DNA from: Paracoccus subflavus
GTDB lineage: Bacteria; Pseudomonadota; Alphaproteobacteria; Rhodobacterales; Rhodobacteraceae
Length of the DNA: 64,000 nt
Assembly (NCBI RefSeq): GCF_004310345.1
Contig: NZ_SISK01000007.1
Span: forward strand, 62,001-126,000
Reading direction: 5' to 3'
Position 1 is the first letter of the stretch, and each line of letters starts with the position of its first letter. The position numbers and the translations under genes are program-made. The notes beneath the pieces were generated by a model. The model was not told the DNA's origin, ran no database searches, and was given only the letters and a program-made list of their open reading frames with translations. Positions 1-8,818 of the stretch are shown here, in pieces.

Positions 1-343
1 ATCCTCCGCCCACCACCGGATCGGCGCTGATGCGGTGGCGCTTGCCGTTGCCTTCGCCGATGGTGGCGGTCCAGACGCGCGTGGTGCCCGCCCCCAGGAC
101 AGGATGGCCGGGCTGATGCGCCGCATTGCCGGCGCGATGGGTCCATTCGGCATTGGCCTGCGGCGTCATAAGCCGCAGCGCGGTGGAACTGACGGGCGCA
201 GGACCCTCGATGGCCGGACCGTCGGGCGAGGTCACGGCCATTGGGTCCAGCCGCTGCCCCGGCAGGATCGTGTCGCGGTCGCCGCAGGCCGTCAGGCCAA
301 AGGTGGCCGCCAGGGCCAGGGTCAGTCGCAGCGTGGCGGTCAT
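1..343 (-). CDS. bamB: BamB-like PQQ/beta-propeller outer-membrane assembly lipoprotein (N-terminal part)
   Basis: Only the first 114 codons lie in the window; the gene continues past base 1. The translation begins MTATLRLTLALAATFG followed by LTAC, a lipobox, so this is a signal-peptidase II lipoprotein with the lipid on Cys-19. The next stretch (TPQANAEWTHRAGN, then TTRVWTATIGEGNGKRHRIS) resembles the start of the first propeller blades in alphaproteobacterial BamB. Family knowledge: BamB is a periplasmic scaffold of the BAM complex. It sits 36 bp downstream of a YfgM-like TPR gene, an arrangement common in this group. The function is inferred because the propeller itself is outside the window. 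Confidence 0.72.
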   Translation of the reverse strand, partial: MTATLRLTLALAATFGLTACGDRDTILPGQRLDPMAVTSPDGPAIEGPAPVSSTALRLMTPQANAEWTHRAGNAAHQPGHPVLGAGTTRVWTATIGEGNGKRHRISADPVVGGG

Positions 344-379
344 CCTCGCCTCTTTCATGGTTGGTCAGGGCCTGCGGGA

Positions 380-1048
380 TCAGCCTGCGGGCGCAGTCTC
401 GGCGGGGTCGGGTTCGACGCCCAGGGCGATCATCATCTCGGACAGGCGTTGGCGCAAGGGTTCGGTCAGGCCGGCCTTGCCCTGGATCTGGCGGATCAGG
501 GTCACGGCGTCGTCAGACCGGTTCGCTCCGACCAGGGCGATGGCCTTCTGTTCCAGAGCCAGCAGTTCGAACGGCGCGCCGGGGCGCGACAGGCGCGACA
601 AAATCTCGTCGCGCCGCGCAGGGTCCATGGCCTCGCCCTCGATCATCACCAGCTTCAGTTCGGCCAGATCGTGAAGAACGGTGCCGGCCGCGTCATTGCC
701 CGCCACGTTGCGCAGCGCATCCGCCGCTGCCTCGGCATTGCCATTCTTGCTCCAGACCGAGGCGGCCAGCATTGCGGCCAGGATACGCCGGGATTCGGCC
801 CCTTGCGGATCGACGGCCAAGATCGCCGCCGGATCGCCCGATGCCTGGGCCGTCAGCACCGCATCGCCCCAGGCCTGCGCCCGGGCCTCGGCCTGCGCCT
901 GAGTGTATTCGCGCCAAACCACCCCCGCGACGATGCCCAAAACCACCAAGCCCGCGACCCAGCCCCAGCGGCGAAACAGCCGGAACAGCCGTTCGCGGCG
1001 CAGATCGTCAAAGACCTCGTCGATGAAAGTGTCGTTCTGGTTGGCCAT
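380..1048 (-). CDS. YfgM-like membrane-anchored tetratricopeptide protein
   Basis: A 222-residue protein starting MANQNDTFIDEVFDDLRRER. A positively charged segment precedes a single transmembrane helix at about residues 25-45, followed by a periplasmic helical domain of the YfgM/TPR_21 type. Family knowledge: YfgM-like proteins are ancillary to the Sec translocon and periplasmic chaperones, and are often encoded with bamB, as here. An in-frame ATG 15 bp upstream is possible. I chose the internal Met because the MANQND start is what homologues usually show; neither start has a strong ribosome site. Confidence 0.75.
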   Translation of the reverse strand: MANQNDTFIDEVFDDLRRERLFRLFRRWGWVAGLVVLGIVAGVVWREYTQAQAEARAQAWGDAVLTAQASGDPAAILAVDPQGAESRRILAAMLAASVWSKNGNAEAAADALRNVAGNDAAGTVLHDLAELKLVMIEGEAMDPARRDEILSRLSRPGAPFELLALEQKAIALVGANRSDDAVTLIRQIQGKAGLTEPLRQRLSEMMIALGVEPDPAETAPAG

Positions 1049-1123
1049 GCCTGTATTCCGCACTGTCTTGCGAGATGTCTTATACCGCTATGGCGCGGAA
1101 AGCCAATGCCGCCGTGCGCAACG

Positions 1124-1150
1124 AAAAAGGCCCGGCGTGGTCGCCGGGCC
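1124..1150 (-). terminator. Rho-independent terminator of sodB
   Basis: A perfect 9-bp stem (GGCCCGGCG at 1129-1137, CGCCGGGCC at 1142-1150) with a 4-base loop is followed on the minus strand by five Ts (AAAAA at 1124-1128 on the plus strand). It lies 21 bp after the sodB stop codon. Confidence 0.85.
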
Positions 1151-1171
1151 GTGCCCATTGGAAAGCCGCGC

Positions 1172-1771
1172 TTACATCCGCGAGGCGACGTTTTCCCAGT
1201 TCACCAGATTGTTGAGGAAGTTTTCCAGGTATTTCGGCCGTGCGTTGCGGAAGTCGATATAATAGCTGTGTTCCCACACGTCGCAGCCCAGCAGCGCGGT
1301 CTGGCCATGGCACAGCGGGTTCACGCCGTTTTCGGTCTTGGTCACTTCCAGACCGCCGCCCGCAGTCTTGACAAGCCAGACCCAGCCCGATCCGAACTGG
1401 CCGACGCCGCCTTCGGTGAATTTCTTCTTGAATTCATCCACCGAGCCGAACGAGTCGGTGACGGCCCTTTCCAGTTCCGACGGCATGGAGACGGGCTTGG
1501 GCGCCATCATTTCCCAGAACTGGGCGTGGTTCCAGTGCTGGCTGGCATTGTTGAAGATGCCGTTCTGCGCGACCGCGCCTTTCTGGTAGGTTCCCTTGAC
1601 GATATCCTCAAGCGCCTTGCCTTCCCACTCGGTGCCGGCGACCAGTTCGTTCAGCTTGTCCACATAGGCCTTGTGGTGCTTGTCATGGTGGTATTCCAGC
1701 GTTTCCCTGGACATGCCGCCTTCGGCCAGCGCGTCATGCGCATAGGGAAGATTGGGAAGCGTGAAAGCCAT
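1172..1771 (-). CDS. sodB: Superoxide dismutase, Fe type
   Basis: A 199-residue Fe/Mn-family superoxide dismutase that converts superoxide to hydrogen peroxide and oxygen in the cytoplasm. The metal ligands are visible as His-28 (in EYHHDKHH), His-82 (in SQHWNHAQFW), Asp-164 and His-168 (in GCDVWEHSYYIDF). Gln-78 just before the second ligand is the position that marks Fe-type enzymes, whereas Mn-type enzymes carry their Gln later. The start is the Met of MAFTLPNLPY, preceded by AAAGGAC; an upstream in-frame Met would add 14 non-conserved residues. The gene is monocistronic, with its own terminator. Metal preference is inferred from sequence only. Confidence 0.95.
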   Translation of the reverse strand: MAFTLPNLPYAHDALAEGGMSRETLEYHHDKHHKAYVDKLNELVAGTEWEGKALEDIVKGTYQKGAVAQNGIFNNASQHWNHAQFWEMMAPKPVSMPSELERAVTDSFGSVDEFKKKFTEGGVGQFGSGWVWLVKTAGGGLEVTKTENGVNPLCHGQTALLGCDVWEHSYYIDFRNARPKYLENFLNNLVNWENVASRM

Positions 1772-1900
1772 TTTCTGTCCTTTCTGAAGGGGTTTAGCCG
1801 TTGCCGGACGCACAGTCCCGCATTCGCCAGATCAACGCAAGGGGTACAAGGGCGGTTCCTGCGGCAAAGGCCCGTGGTTCTGGTGACCCTAAGGTTCGGC

Positions 1901-1928
1901 ATGATATCTGGGTCCAGATGACAATCAA
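1901..1928 (-). promoter_or_regulatory. Candidate sigma-70 promoter of sodB
   Basis: Read on the minus strand, TTGATT (1928-1923) is followed after 16 bp by TATCAT (1906-1901), matching four of six -35 bases and five of six -10 bases. It would leave a 5' leader of about 120 bases before sodB. This is pattern matching only. Confidence 0.35.
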
Positions 1929-2443
1929 CGCGGAGCCAACTGGCTGCCGGGAATGGCCGCGTTTTCCAGGATCAGACGCAGGTAATCGGCGGTGGACCGA
2001 AAGCCGATCAGGCGAAAGCCACCGGGGATGCGCCACAGGGCCGCCGCCGTCTGCGCCGCACGGCTGCGGCGCAACCCGTCGGGCGGCAGGTTGGCCAGAT
2101 CGACGGGCATCAGCTTGCCGATCACGTCGTCCGCATGGGGGCCGGTCACGTCGAACACCATGCGGGCATCAGAAACATCCGCAACCAGTGCGTGCTCGCC
2201 CGCCAACGCGTCCGTCAGCACCGTGATCGCGTCGTCGCGTTCGGCAACCGGCAGGATCAGCAACAGTTCGTCGGGCGACATCCAGCCAAGGGCGCGGCTG
2301 CCATCGGTCGCGATGCGGGTCATGTCGGGAACCGACAGACCCGCTGCCTCGGCGATGGCCTCGGCCGCGCGCGACAGGTCGGCGCGGATGGTGATCATGC
2401 CCAAGCCTTCGACAGGGGCGATTTGAGCCAGGGCTTCAGCCAT
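1925..2443 (-). CDS. soxG: Sarcosine oxidase gamma subunit
   Basis: A 172-residue protein of the SoxG family, the small GcvT-like subunit of heterotetrameric sarcosine oxidase. Typical features are the central WMSPDELLLILP segment and the VFDVTGPHADDVIGKLMPVDL stretch, with a C-terminal RSTADYLRLILENA. It is the last gene of the sox cluster, and its ATG overlaps the soxA stop by 8 bp, indicating coupled translation and stoichiometric assembly. The enzyme oxidatively demethylates sarcosine to glycine, passing the one-carbon unit to tetrahydrofolate. The role is assigned from family membership and position. Confidence 0.92.
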   Translation of the reverse strand: MAEALAQIAPVEGLGMITIRADLSRAAEAIAEAAGLSVPDMTRIATDGSRALGWMSPDELLLILPVAERDDAITVLTDALAGEHALVADVSDARMVFDVTGPHADDVIGKLMPVDLANLPPDGLRRSRAAQTAAALWRIPGGFRLIGFRSTADYLRLILENAAIPGSQLAPR

Positions 2444-5366
2444 TCACACGCGCTCCTTCCTTGTCGTAAAAGACCGGATCGACGATCCGTGCCTTCATCA
2501 CCTCGCCCGAAGGCATCGGAAATTCCAGCACCTGCCCCATCCGCGCCGGGCCGTGGCGCACCAGGCCCATGGCGATGGGGCGTTCCAGCGTCGGCGAGTG
2601 ATAGCTGGAGGTGACCCGGCCCTGAGTCTTGCGCTGGCCGTTCGCGTTCACCCCCGGTTCCACCGCATAGGCGCCGTCGGGCAGCACGCGCCCATCCAGG
2701 CTCTCCAGCCCGACCAATTGCCAGCGGCCGCCGTCGCGCATGAAGCTGCGGGCCTGCGCGCGCTTGCCGATATAGTCGGCCTTCTTCTTCGAGATCGCCC
2801 AGTCCAGGCCCAGATCCTGCGGAATCACCGTCCCGTCGGTTTCATCCCCAATCATGACAAAGCCCTTTTCGGCGCGCATCACATGCATCGCCTCGGTCCC
2901 GTAGGGGGTGACCCCCAGGTCGCGGCCCAGGTCGTGCAGCTTTTCCCACAACTCTAGCCCGCGATTGGCCGGGACGGCGATTTCATAGCTAAGTTCGCCC
3001 GAAAAGCTGATCCGATAGACGCGCGCGCGAATGCCCGCCAGATCGCCCTCGGCCCAGGTCATGAAGGGCAGCGCCTGCTGGCCCAGGTCGATGGTGCCGG
3101 GCAGGCGTTGCAGCAATTCGCGCGCCCTGGGACCGGCGACGGCGATCTGGGCATACTGTTCGGTCAGGTTGGCGGTATAGACCTGCCAGTCCCACCATTC
3201 GCATTGCAGCCAGTCCTCCATGTGGCCATGGATCCGGTCGGCCCCGCCGGTGGTGGTGTGGCACAGCCAGGTGTCGTCCGACAGGCGCGCGACGACTCCG
3301 TCGTCCATCAAAAAGCCGTTTTCGTTGCACATCAGGCCATAGCGGCATTTGCCGACCGGCAGCGTGGACATCATGTTGGTATACATCATGTCCAGGAACC
3401 GCCCCGCGTCCGGTCCCTTGACGACGATCTTGCCCAGGGTCGAGGCGTCCAGCGTGCCGACCCCGTTCCGCACCGCCAGAATCTCTCGCGTGACGGCCGC
3501 GTGCCGGTCCTCGCCCCCGCGGGGATAGCTGTAGGGACGCCGCCAGTGGCCCACGGGTTCGAAGGCCGCGCCGTTGCGGGCGTGCCAGTCGTGCATCGGC
3601 GTCTTGCGCAGCGGCTGGAAGGCGTCGCCCCTGGCCTCGGCGGCGATGGTGCCCAGGGTCAGGGGCGAATAAGGCGGGCGGAAGGTCGTGGTGCCGGTGG
3701 CCTGGATCGGTTGGTCCAGTGCCGCAGACAGAATCGCCAGGCCATTGATGTTGCTGACCTTGCCCTGGTCGGTGGCCATGCCCAGAGTGGTGTACCGCTT
3801 GGCATGTTCGACGCTGGCATAGCCTTCGCGCGCGGCCAGTTCGACATCCGTGACCTTTACGTCGTTCTGGAAATCCAGCCACATCTTGGCGCGCAGCCTG
3901 TATGGTGCGCGCTGCGGCATCACCCAGACGGGCATCGGCGCACCCTCGGTCCGCTCCAAATCGCCAGCGCAGCGCAGATCGCCGTTCGCCGCGCCAGCGA
4001 CAGTCGCCATGCCCTGCCCGTCCGCGCCCAGGGGCGGGCGGTCGGGATCGGGGCGGAACATCGCCTCGGCCTCGTCCCAGATCAGCTTGCCGCCGCAATG
4101 GCTGTAAAGGTGGACGACCGGGGACCAGCCGCCCGACATCGCCACGACGTCACAATCCAGCGTGCCGGTCACGCGTCCATCGCCCGCCTGGTCGCAGAGC
4201 GCCACGCCCTCGACATGGGGGCCGCCCTTGACCTTGGCGATGGCCTTGCCGGTCATTACCGGAATGTTCGCCGCCCGGACCGCCTGCGGCAGGTCGCCCG
4301 CGGGACGCAGGCGGGCGTCGATGACGGCCACCACCTCCAGCCCCGCACGTTGGGCGGTCAGCGCCGTGCGATAGGCGTCGTCGTTGTTTGTGACGACGAC
4401 GATCCGCTGGCCGGGCGCAACACCATAATCGGTGATGAAGTCGCGCACCGCCGATGCCAGCATCACCCCCGGCACGTCGTTGCAGGCAAAGGACAGCGGG
4501 CGTTCCAGCGCGCCGGTGGCCGTGATGACGTGGCCCGCGCGGATGCGCCACAGCCGCTGACGCGGGATGCCCTGGTTCGGGTCGTGGTCGGCCAGCGTCT
4601 CGCGCGCCAGCAGATAGCCGTGGTCGTAAAGCCCCGTGGCCATACAGTTGCGGCGCAGGGTGACGGTGTCGCGCCCGCGCAGGTCGGCCAGCAGGGCGTC
4701 GATGGCGGCCTGCCCGCCGTCGTGATCGGTGGGCGTGCGCCCGCCCCAGACCGGGTTCTGTTCCAGCACGATCACGCGCCCACCCTTGTCCGCCGCATCG
4801 CGCGCCGCCGTCAGTCCGGCGATGCCGCCGCCCACGACCACCGTGTCGGCAAAGGCATAGGCCTGTTCATAGCGGTCCGGATCGGGATCGACTGGCGCCC
4901 GGCCCAGGCCCGCGCTGCGCCGGATGATGGGTTCGAACACATGCTTCCAGAAGGGGCGCGGGTGGATGAAGGTCTTGTAATAAAAACCGGCCGGCAGCAG
5001 CGGCGACAGCCAGTTGTTGATGGCCCCCATGTCGGCGTCCAGCGACGGCCAGCAGTTCTGGCTGCGCAGCACCATGCCCGGGACCAGCGCCGTGGTGCTG
5101 GCCCGCTGGTTGGGTTCGAACCGGCCTGCCTGGCCCAGGCCGAACAGGGCGTTCGGCTCCTCGGCGCCCGAGGCAAGGGGGCCGCGCGGGCGGTGATACT
5201 TGAAGGACCGGCCCATCAGCATCTGGCCGTTGGCCAGCAGTGCGGATGCCAGCGTGTCGCCCTGAACCCCGCGCAGATGGCGGCCGTCGAAGCGGAAGGC
5301 CAACTGATAGGCGCGGTCGATCAGCCGGCCGCCCTTGGACAAGCGGAAGGGGGGCGTATGGCTCAT
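2436..5366 (-). CDS. soxA: Sarcosine oxidase alpha subunit
   Basis: A 976-residue subunit, the usual size for SoxA. An N-terminal ferredoxin-like segment (GDTLASALLANGQ, then GRSFKYHRPRG) leads into an NAD-binding FAD/NAD(P) Rossmann domain with VVVGGGIAGLTAARDAADKG near residues 175-195. The C-terminal third (from about residue 600) is a GcvT-like aminomethyl/tetrahydrofolate domain (FLDMMYTNMMSTLPVGKCRYGLM, FSGELSYEIAVPANRG). The start chosen is MSHTPPF at 5366; the reading frame stays open upstream but that part overlaps soxD in another frame. The start overlaps the soxD stop by 4 bp (ATGA). Confidence 0.95.
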   Translation of the reverse strand: MSHTPPFRLSKGGRLIDRAYQLAFRFDGRHLRGVQGDTLASALLANGQMLMGRSFKYHRPRGPLASGAEEPNALFGLGQAGRFEPNQRASTTALVPGMVLRSQNCWPSLDADMGAINNWLSPLLPAGFYYKTFIHPRPFWKHVFEPIIRRSAGLGRAPVDPDPDRYEQAYAFADTVVVGGGIAGLTAARDAADKGGRVIVLEQNPVWGGRTPTDHDGGQAAIDALLADLRGRDTVTLRRNCMATGLYDHGYLLARETLADHDPNQGIPRQRLWRIRAGHVITATGALERPLSFACNDVPGVMLASAVRDFITDYGVAPGQRIVVVTNNDDAYRTALTAQRAGLEVVAVIDARLRPAGDLPQAVRAANIPVMTGKAIAKVKGGPHVEGVALCDQAGDGRVTGTLDCDVVAMSGGWSPVVHLYSHCGGKLIWDEAEAMFRPDPDRPPLGADGQGMATVAGAANGDLRCAGDLERTEGAPMPVWVMPQRAPYRLRAKMWLDFQNDVKVTDVELAAREGYASVEHAKRYTTLGMATDQGKVSNINGLAILSAALDQPIQATGTTTFRPPYSPLTLGTIAAEARGDAFQPLRKTPMHDWHARNGAAFEPVGHWRRPYSYPRGGEDRHAAVTREILAVRNGVGTLDASTLGKIVVKGPDAGRFLDMMYTNMMSTLPVGKCRYGLMCNENGFLMDDGVVARLSDDTWLCHTTTGGADRIHGHMEDWLQCEWWDWQVYTANLTEQYAQIAVAGPRARELLQRLPGTIDLGQQALPFMTWAEGDLAGIRARVYRISFSGELSYEIAVPANRGLELWEKLHDLGRDLGVTPYGTEAMHVMRAEKGFVMIGDETDGTVIPQDLGLDWAISKKKADYIGKRAQARSFMRDGGRWQLVGLESLDGRVLPDGAYAVEPGVNANGQRKTQGRVTSSYHSPTLERPIAMGLVRHGPARMGQVLEFPMPSGEVMKARIVDPVFYDKEGARVNG

Positions 5367-5713
5367 CCGACCACCGCCTCGGATGCCTGGGGCCAGTCGG
5401 GCACCCATTCGGGACGGGCTTGGCGCGCATTGCCGACGATGTCGTCCGTGGCATGGGGCGTCTGGGCCCTGTAGGTGCCAAAGACCTGCATGGTCTGCGT
5501 GTCGCGTGCGGCCAGAAACCACTTGCCGCAGCCATAGGCATGGCGCCAGCGTTCGAAATGCACGCCCTTGATATTCTTGCGGGCAAACAGATAGCCCTCG
5601 AATTCCTCGGCGGTGCCGGCGGGACCGATGCGTTTCAGATGCGCCTCGCCACCGGGGGCCAGCTCGGTTTCTTCGGCTTGGACGCCGCAATAGGGGCAAG
5701 TCAGGGTCAGCAT
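5363..5713 (-). CDS. soxD: Sarcosine oxidase delta subunit
   Basis: A 116-residue zinc-binding SoxD subunit. The metal site is visible as CPYCG at residues 6-10 and His/Cys in HAYGCGKWF near residues 59-63, matching the three-Cys, one-His site known for the family. Order on the minus strand is soxD, soxA, soxG with overlapping ends. Unusually, soxB is not directly upstream: a small membrane-protein gene and two hairpin structures (5747-5837) lie between soxB and soxD. Confidence 0.93.
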   Translation of the reverse strand: MLTLTCPYCGVQAEETELAPGGEAHLKRIGPAGTAEEFEGYLFARKNIKGVHFERWRHAYGCGKWFLAARDTQTMQVFGTYRAQTPHATDDIVGNARQARPEWVPDWPQASEAVVG

Positions 5714-5746
5714 GGCGCGCTCATGGCTGGGAAACGAACAGCGAAA

Positions 5747-5775
5747 ACCACCCGCGCCCGAAAGGGGCGGGTGGT
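5747..5775 (-). terminator. Terminator-like hairpin upstream of soxD
   Basis: A 9-bp inverted repeat (ACCACCCGC at 5747-5755, GCGGGTGGT at 5767-5775) is followed on the minus strand by TTTTCGC. It would end transcription coming from the small membrane gene, or attenuate read-through into soxD-A-G, which start only 34 bp further on. Confidence 0.55.
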
Positions 5776-5783
5776 CTGGAGGG

Positions 5784-5837
5784 AAAGGCCGGGGGCAGAC
5801 TGCCCCCGAACCCCTGCGGATATTTCCGTGAACAAAG
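5784..5837 (+). repeat. Dispersed hairpin repeat, copy 1
   Basis: The block aaaggccgggggc...gcccccg.acccc.gc.ggatattt...acaaag closely matches a second block at 48689-48745. The core is a GGGGGCA/TGCCCCC-type hairpin followed by a conserved C-rich then AT-rich tail. Here it lies between a small membrane-protein gene and soxD. I recall similar terminator-associated sequences from other Rhodobacteraceae genomes but cannot verify that here. Confidence 0.75.
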
Positions 5838-5869
5838 AAACCTGCCGGACGATGCCGGCCGGACAGGAA

Positions 5870-6100
5870 TCAGTTGGCCGGTGCCGGGGTTGCCGGCGCG
5901 GCAGGCTCGACCTCGACCGCGTCGTCAACGGCGGGATCGGGCGTGGTCGTCGTTGCCGGAGCGGTCGTGGTCGCGTCGGCGGGCACGGTCGCATCGGCTG
6001 CGGGATCGTCGCCGCCCGACATGAAGAAGAACAACAGTGCCACCACGACGACAATGGCGCCGATGATGAGGTAAAGACGGTTGCTGTTGGGTTCGGCCAT
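5870..6100 (-). CDS. Small single-pass membrane protein with Thr/Ala/Pro/Asp tail
   Basis: A 76-residue protein of unknown function. Residues 1-9 are polar, residues 10-27 form one strong transmembrane helix (LIIGAIVVVVALLFFFM), and the remainder is a low-complexity acidic tail rich in Ala, Thr, Pro and Asp, predicted to be disordered. An AAAGGAC ribosome site precedes the ATG. It lies between soxB and soxD, where most sarcosine oxidase clusters have no gene. Nothing in the protein suggests a role in sarcosine oxidation; it may be a later insertion or an unrelated gene. Confidence 0.7.
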   Translation of the reverse strand: MAEPNSNRLYLIIGAIVVVVALLFFFMSGGDDPAADATVPADATTTAPATTTTPDPAVDDAVEVEPAAPATPAPAN

Positions 6101-6191
6101 GATGTGTCCTTTCGGTCAACCCTTTGACAGCCGCATAATGAGACGGATCGCCCGCAGGTTCCAGAGATTTTCGGGTCGGCCTGGCGCATGG

Positions 6192-7454
6192 CTAGTGTGC
6201 CACGCCGGCGGCAACCGATTCGTCGACGAAACGCCCCTCGCGGAAACGGTTCAGGCCGAAGGCTGCGGCCAGCGGCCCGGGCCGGCCATTGGCCACCAGT
6301 TCGGCCATGGCCCAGCCCGAGCCGGGAATCGCCTTGAAGCCGCCCGTGCCCCAGCCGCAGTTGACGAAGATGCCCCCGACCGGAGTTGCCGACAGGATGG
6401 GCGAGCGGTCGCCGGTCATGTCCACGATCCCCCCCCATTGCCGCAGCATCTTGAGCCGCGAGATCATCGGAAAGGTCTCGATCAGGGCGCGCACCGTTTC
6501 CTCGATGTGATGCCACGATCCGCGTTGCGTAAAGGCGTTATAGCTGTCGGTGCCGCCGCCGATCACCATCTCGCCCTTGTCGGACTGGCTCATGTAGCCG
6601 TGCACGGTATTGGCCATCACCACCACATCCATGCAGGGCTTGATCGGCTCGCTGACGATGGCCTGCAGGGGCACGCTTTCGATGGGCAGGCGGAACCCCG
6701 CCATCTCCGCCAACTGGCTGGAATGTCCCGCGACCACCAGCGCCAGCTTGTCGCAGGCGATGCGGCCGCGGGCTGTATTGACCGCCTGGACCTGGCCGTT
6801 CGCGGTCTCGATCCCCGTGACCTCGCAGTTCTGGATGACGTGCATGCCCATGTCGCTGCACGCCCGAGCATAGCCCCAGGCCACCGCGTCGTGCCGCGCC
6901 GTGCCGCCCCGCGCCTGGTAAAGCCCGCCCAGCACCGGATAGCGCGGTCCCTCGATGTTGATGATCGGCACCAGTTGCTTGACCCGTTCGGGTTCGATCC
7001 ATTCGGTCGCGACGCCCTGCAGGGTATTGGCATAGACCGTGCGCTTGTAGCCCCTGACCTCGTGTTCGGTCTGGGCCAGCATGATCAGGCCGCGCGGGCT
7101 GAACATGACGTTGTAGTTCAGATCCTGTGACAGGTTTTCATACAGCTTCAGCGCCTTGTCATAGATCGCCGCCGAAGGATCTTGCAGATAGTTCGACCGG
7201 ATGATGGTGGTGTTGCGTCCGGTGTTGCCGCCGCCCAGCCAGCCTTTCTCGATCACCGCGACATCGGTGATGCCGAAGTTCTTGCCCAGGTAATAGGCCG
7301 TGGCCAGCCCGTGCCCGCCCGCGCCCACGATCACGACCTTGTAGCGGTCGCGTGGTTCCGGGCTGGCCCAGGCCCGGGTCCATCCCTGGTGCTGGCCCAT
7401 GGCCTGACGCGCGATGGCAAAGATGGAGTAGCGGCCGGAACGCTGTATCGGCAT
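6192..7454 (-). CDS. soxB: Sarcosine oxidase beta subunit
   Basis: A 420-residue flavoprotein, the catalytic subunit of heterotetrameric sarcosine oxidase. A dinucleotide-binding motif VVIVGAGGHGLATAYYLG lies at about residues 40-57. His-188 in GGTARHDAVAWGY corresponds to the His region that carries the covalent FMN in characterised enzymes. The C-terminal CGWGTGGFKAIPGSG is the conserved FAD-site glycine loop. The start MPIQRSGRYS has AGGGAT six bases upstream; the frame is open 18 codons further but without family similarity. It is the first gene of the cluster and diverges from ccmI. Confidence 0.95.
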   Translation of the reverse strand: MPIQRSGRYSIFAIARQAMGQHQGWTRAWASPEPRDRYKVVIVGAGGHGLATAYYLGKNFGITDVAVIEKGWLGGGNTGRNTTIIRSNYLQDPSAAIYDKALKLYENLSQDLNYNVMFSPRGLIMLAQTEHEVRGYKRTVYANTLQGVATEWIEPERVKQLVPIINIEGPRYPVLGGLYQARGGTARHDAVAWGYARACSDMGMHVIQNCEVTGIETANGQVQAVNTARGRIACDKLALVVAGHSSQLAEMAGFRLPIESVPLQAIVSEPIKPCMDVVVMANTVHGYMSQSDKGEMVIGGGTDSYNAFTQRGSWHHIEETVRALIETFPMISRLKMLRQWGGIVDMTGDRSPILSATPVGGIFVNCGWGTGGFKAIPGSGWAMAELVANGRPGPLAAAFGLNRFREGRFVDESVAAGVAH

Positions 7455-7600
7455 GAGAGATCCCTGGTGAATCGTCCGCAGAATGGCGGCCCCGGCCCGC
7501 GGGCTCAAGCCCGGTTGCGGCGGATCACACCAAAATGCGACAGGGTGGCGCTTTCCGCGGGGGCGAAATCGCCCTAGAAGCAGGCGAACGGAGGGTTTCG

Positions 7601-8818
7601 ATGTTCTGGATCATTTGCGCTGCCACCATTCTGATCGTGGGCCTTGCCATTGTCGCGCCCATCCTGCGCACGCGCGGCCAGACCGAGCCCGCCGCGGCCT
7701 TCGACCTGCGCGTCTATCGCGACCAGTTGCGCGAGGTCGAGCGCGATCTGGAGCGCAGGGTGATCGGCCCCGAGGATGCAGACCGACTGCGCGCCGAGAT
7801 CGGGCGCAAGGTGCTGGACGCCGACCGCCGCCTGTCGCAGTCCCGTGCCATGATCCGGGGCGGGGGCCGGGCACTGGCCATCGGCGTTCTGACAGCCCTG
7901 CTGATCGGGGCGGTGGCGCTGTATCTGCGCCAGGGGGCGCCGGGCCGTGACGATCTGCCCATCGGCCAGCGTATCGCCCAGGCACAGACCGCATATGAAA
8001 GCCGCCCCAGCCAGGCCGAGGCCGAAGCCGAGGCCGCCGCGATGCCCCGTCCCCCCGCCCAGCCCGTGCCCGAAGATTTCCAGGCGCTGATCGAACAACT
8101 CCGCGAGGCCGTGGCCCGCAATCCCGACGATCCCCGCGGCCTTGCCCTGCTGGCCACCAACGAGATGCGGCTTGGCAATGCCGCCGCCGCCCGCACCGCC
8201 CAGCAGCGCCTGGTCGACGTGCAGGGCGACGCGGCCTCGGCCGACGATCTAGTCCGCCTCTCGGCCCTGATGACCGAGGCTGCTGGCGGCCTCATCACCC
8301 CCGAGGCCGAGGCCGTGCTGGCCCGCGCCCTCGCGGCCGATCCCGCCCATCCGCAGGGGCGTTACCTGCTGGGGCTGCTGCAATTGCAGAACGGCCGGCC
8401 CGACCGGGCCTTTCCGATCTGGCGCAGCCTGCTGGAGCAAGGCCCTGCCGACGCCCCGTGGATGGCCCCCATCGGCGCTGCCATCCGCGACCTGGCCTGG
8501 CTGGCCGGACAGCCCGATTATGTTCCCCCCGGCCCGATGCCAGGCCCCGATGCCGATGCCCTGGCCGCGGCCGAGGGCATGACGCCCGAGGAGCGTCAGG
8601 ACATGATCACCGGCATGGTTTCGCAACTGGAAGCGCGCCTTTCCCAGCAGGGCGGCACGCCCGAGGAATGGGCCCGGCTGATTTCATCCCTGGTGGTGAT
8701 CGGCAATGCCGACCATGCCCGCATGATCTGGACCGAGGCGCAGAGCCGTTTTGCCTCGTCTCCCGAGGCGTTGGACACCGTGCGTCAGGCCGCCATCTCG
8801 GCGGGGCTTGCCGAATGA
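7601..8818 (+). CDS. ccmI: c-type cytochrome biogenesis protein CcmI
   Basis: A 405-residue CcmI-type membrane protein. The N-terminus ([22 protein letters not shown]) is the first transmembrane helix, followed by the typical Arg/Glu-rich cytoplasmic loop ([20 protein letters not shown]) and a second helix near residues 88-110. The rest is a periplasmic TPR domain. CcmI binds apocytochrome c and presents it to the CcmFH ligation complex. The start is set by GGAGGG eight bases upstream. Its end overlaps the ruvX start by 4 bp (ATGA). No other ccm gene is in the window, so the system must be split. Confidence 0.9.
   Translation: MFWIICAATILIVGLAIVAPILRTRGQTEPAAAFDLRVYRDQLREVERDLERRVIGPEDADRLRAEIGRKVLDADRRLSQSRAMIRGGGRALAIGVLTALLIGAVALYLRQGAPGRDDLPIGQRIAQAQTAYESRPSQAEAEAEAAAMPRPPAQPVPEDFQALIEQLREAVARNPDDPRGLALLATNEMRLGNAAAARTAQQRLVDVQGDAASADDLVRLSALMTEAAGGLITPEAEAVLARALAADPAHPQGRYLLGLLQLQNGRPDRAFPIWRSLLEQGPADAPWMAPIGAAIRDLAWLAGQPDYVPPGPMPGPDADALAAAEGMTPEERQDMITGMVSQLEARLSQQGGTPEEWARLISSLVVIGNADHARMIWTEAQSRFASSPEALDTVRQAAISAGLAE

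Noticed and set aside
35..1921. Long plus-strand reading frame of 628 codons
   Set aside because: It runs antisense to the TPR and sodB genes, has no domain and reflects high-G+C codon bias.
3108..5474. 788-codon plus-strand frame opposite soxA
   Set aside because: Shadow of a clearly real gene; composition dominated by Gly, Arg, His and Gln with no motifs.
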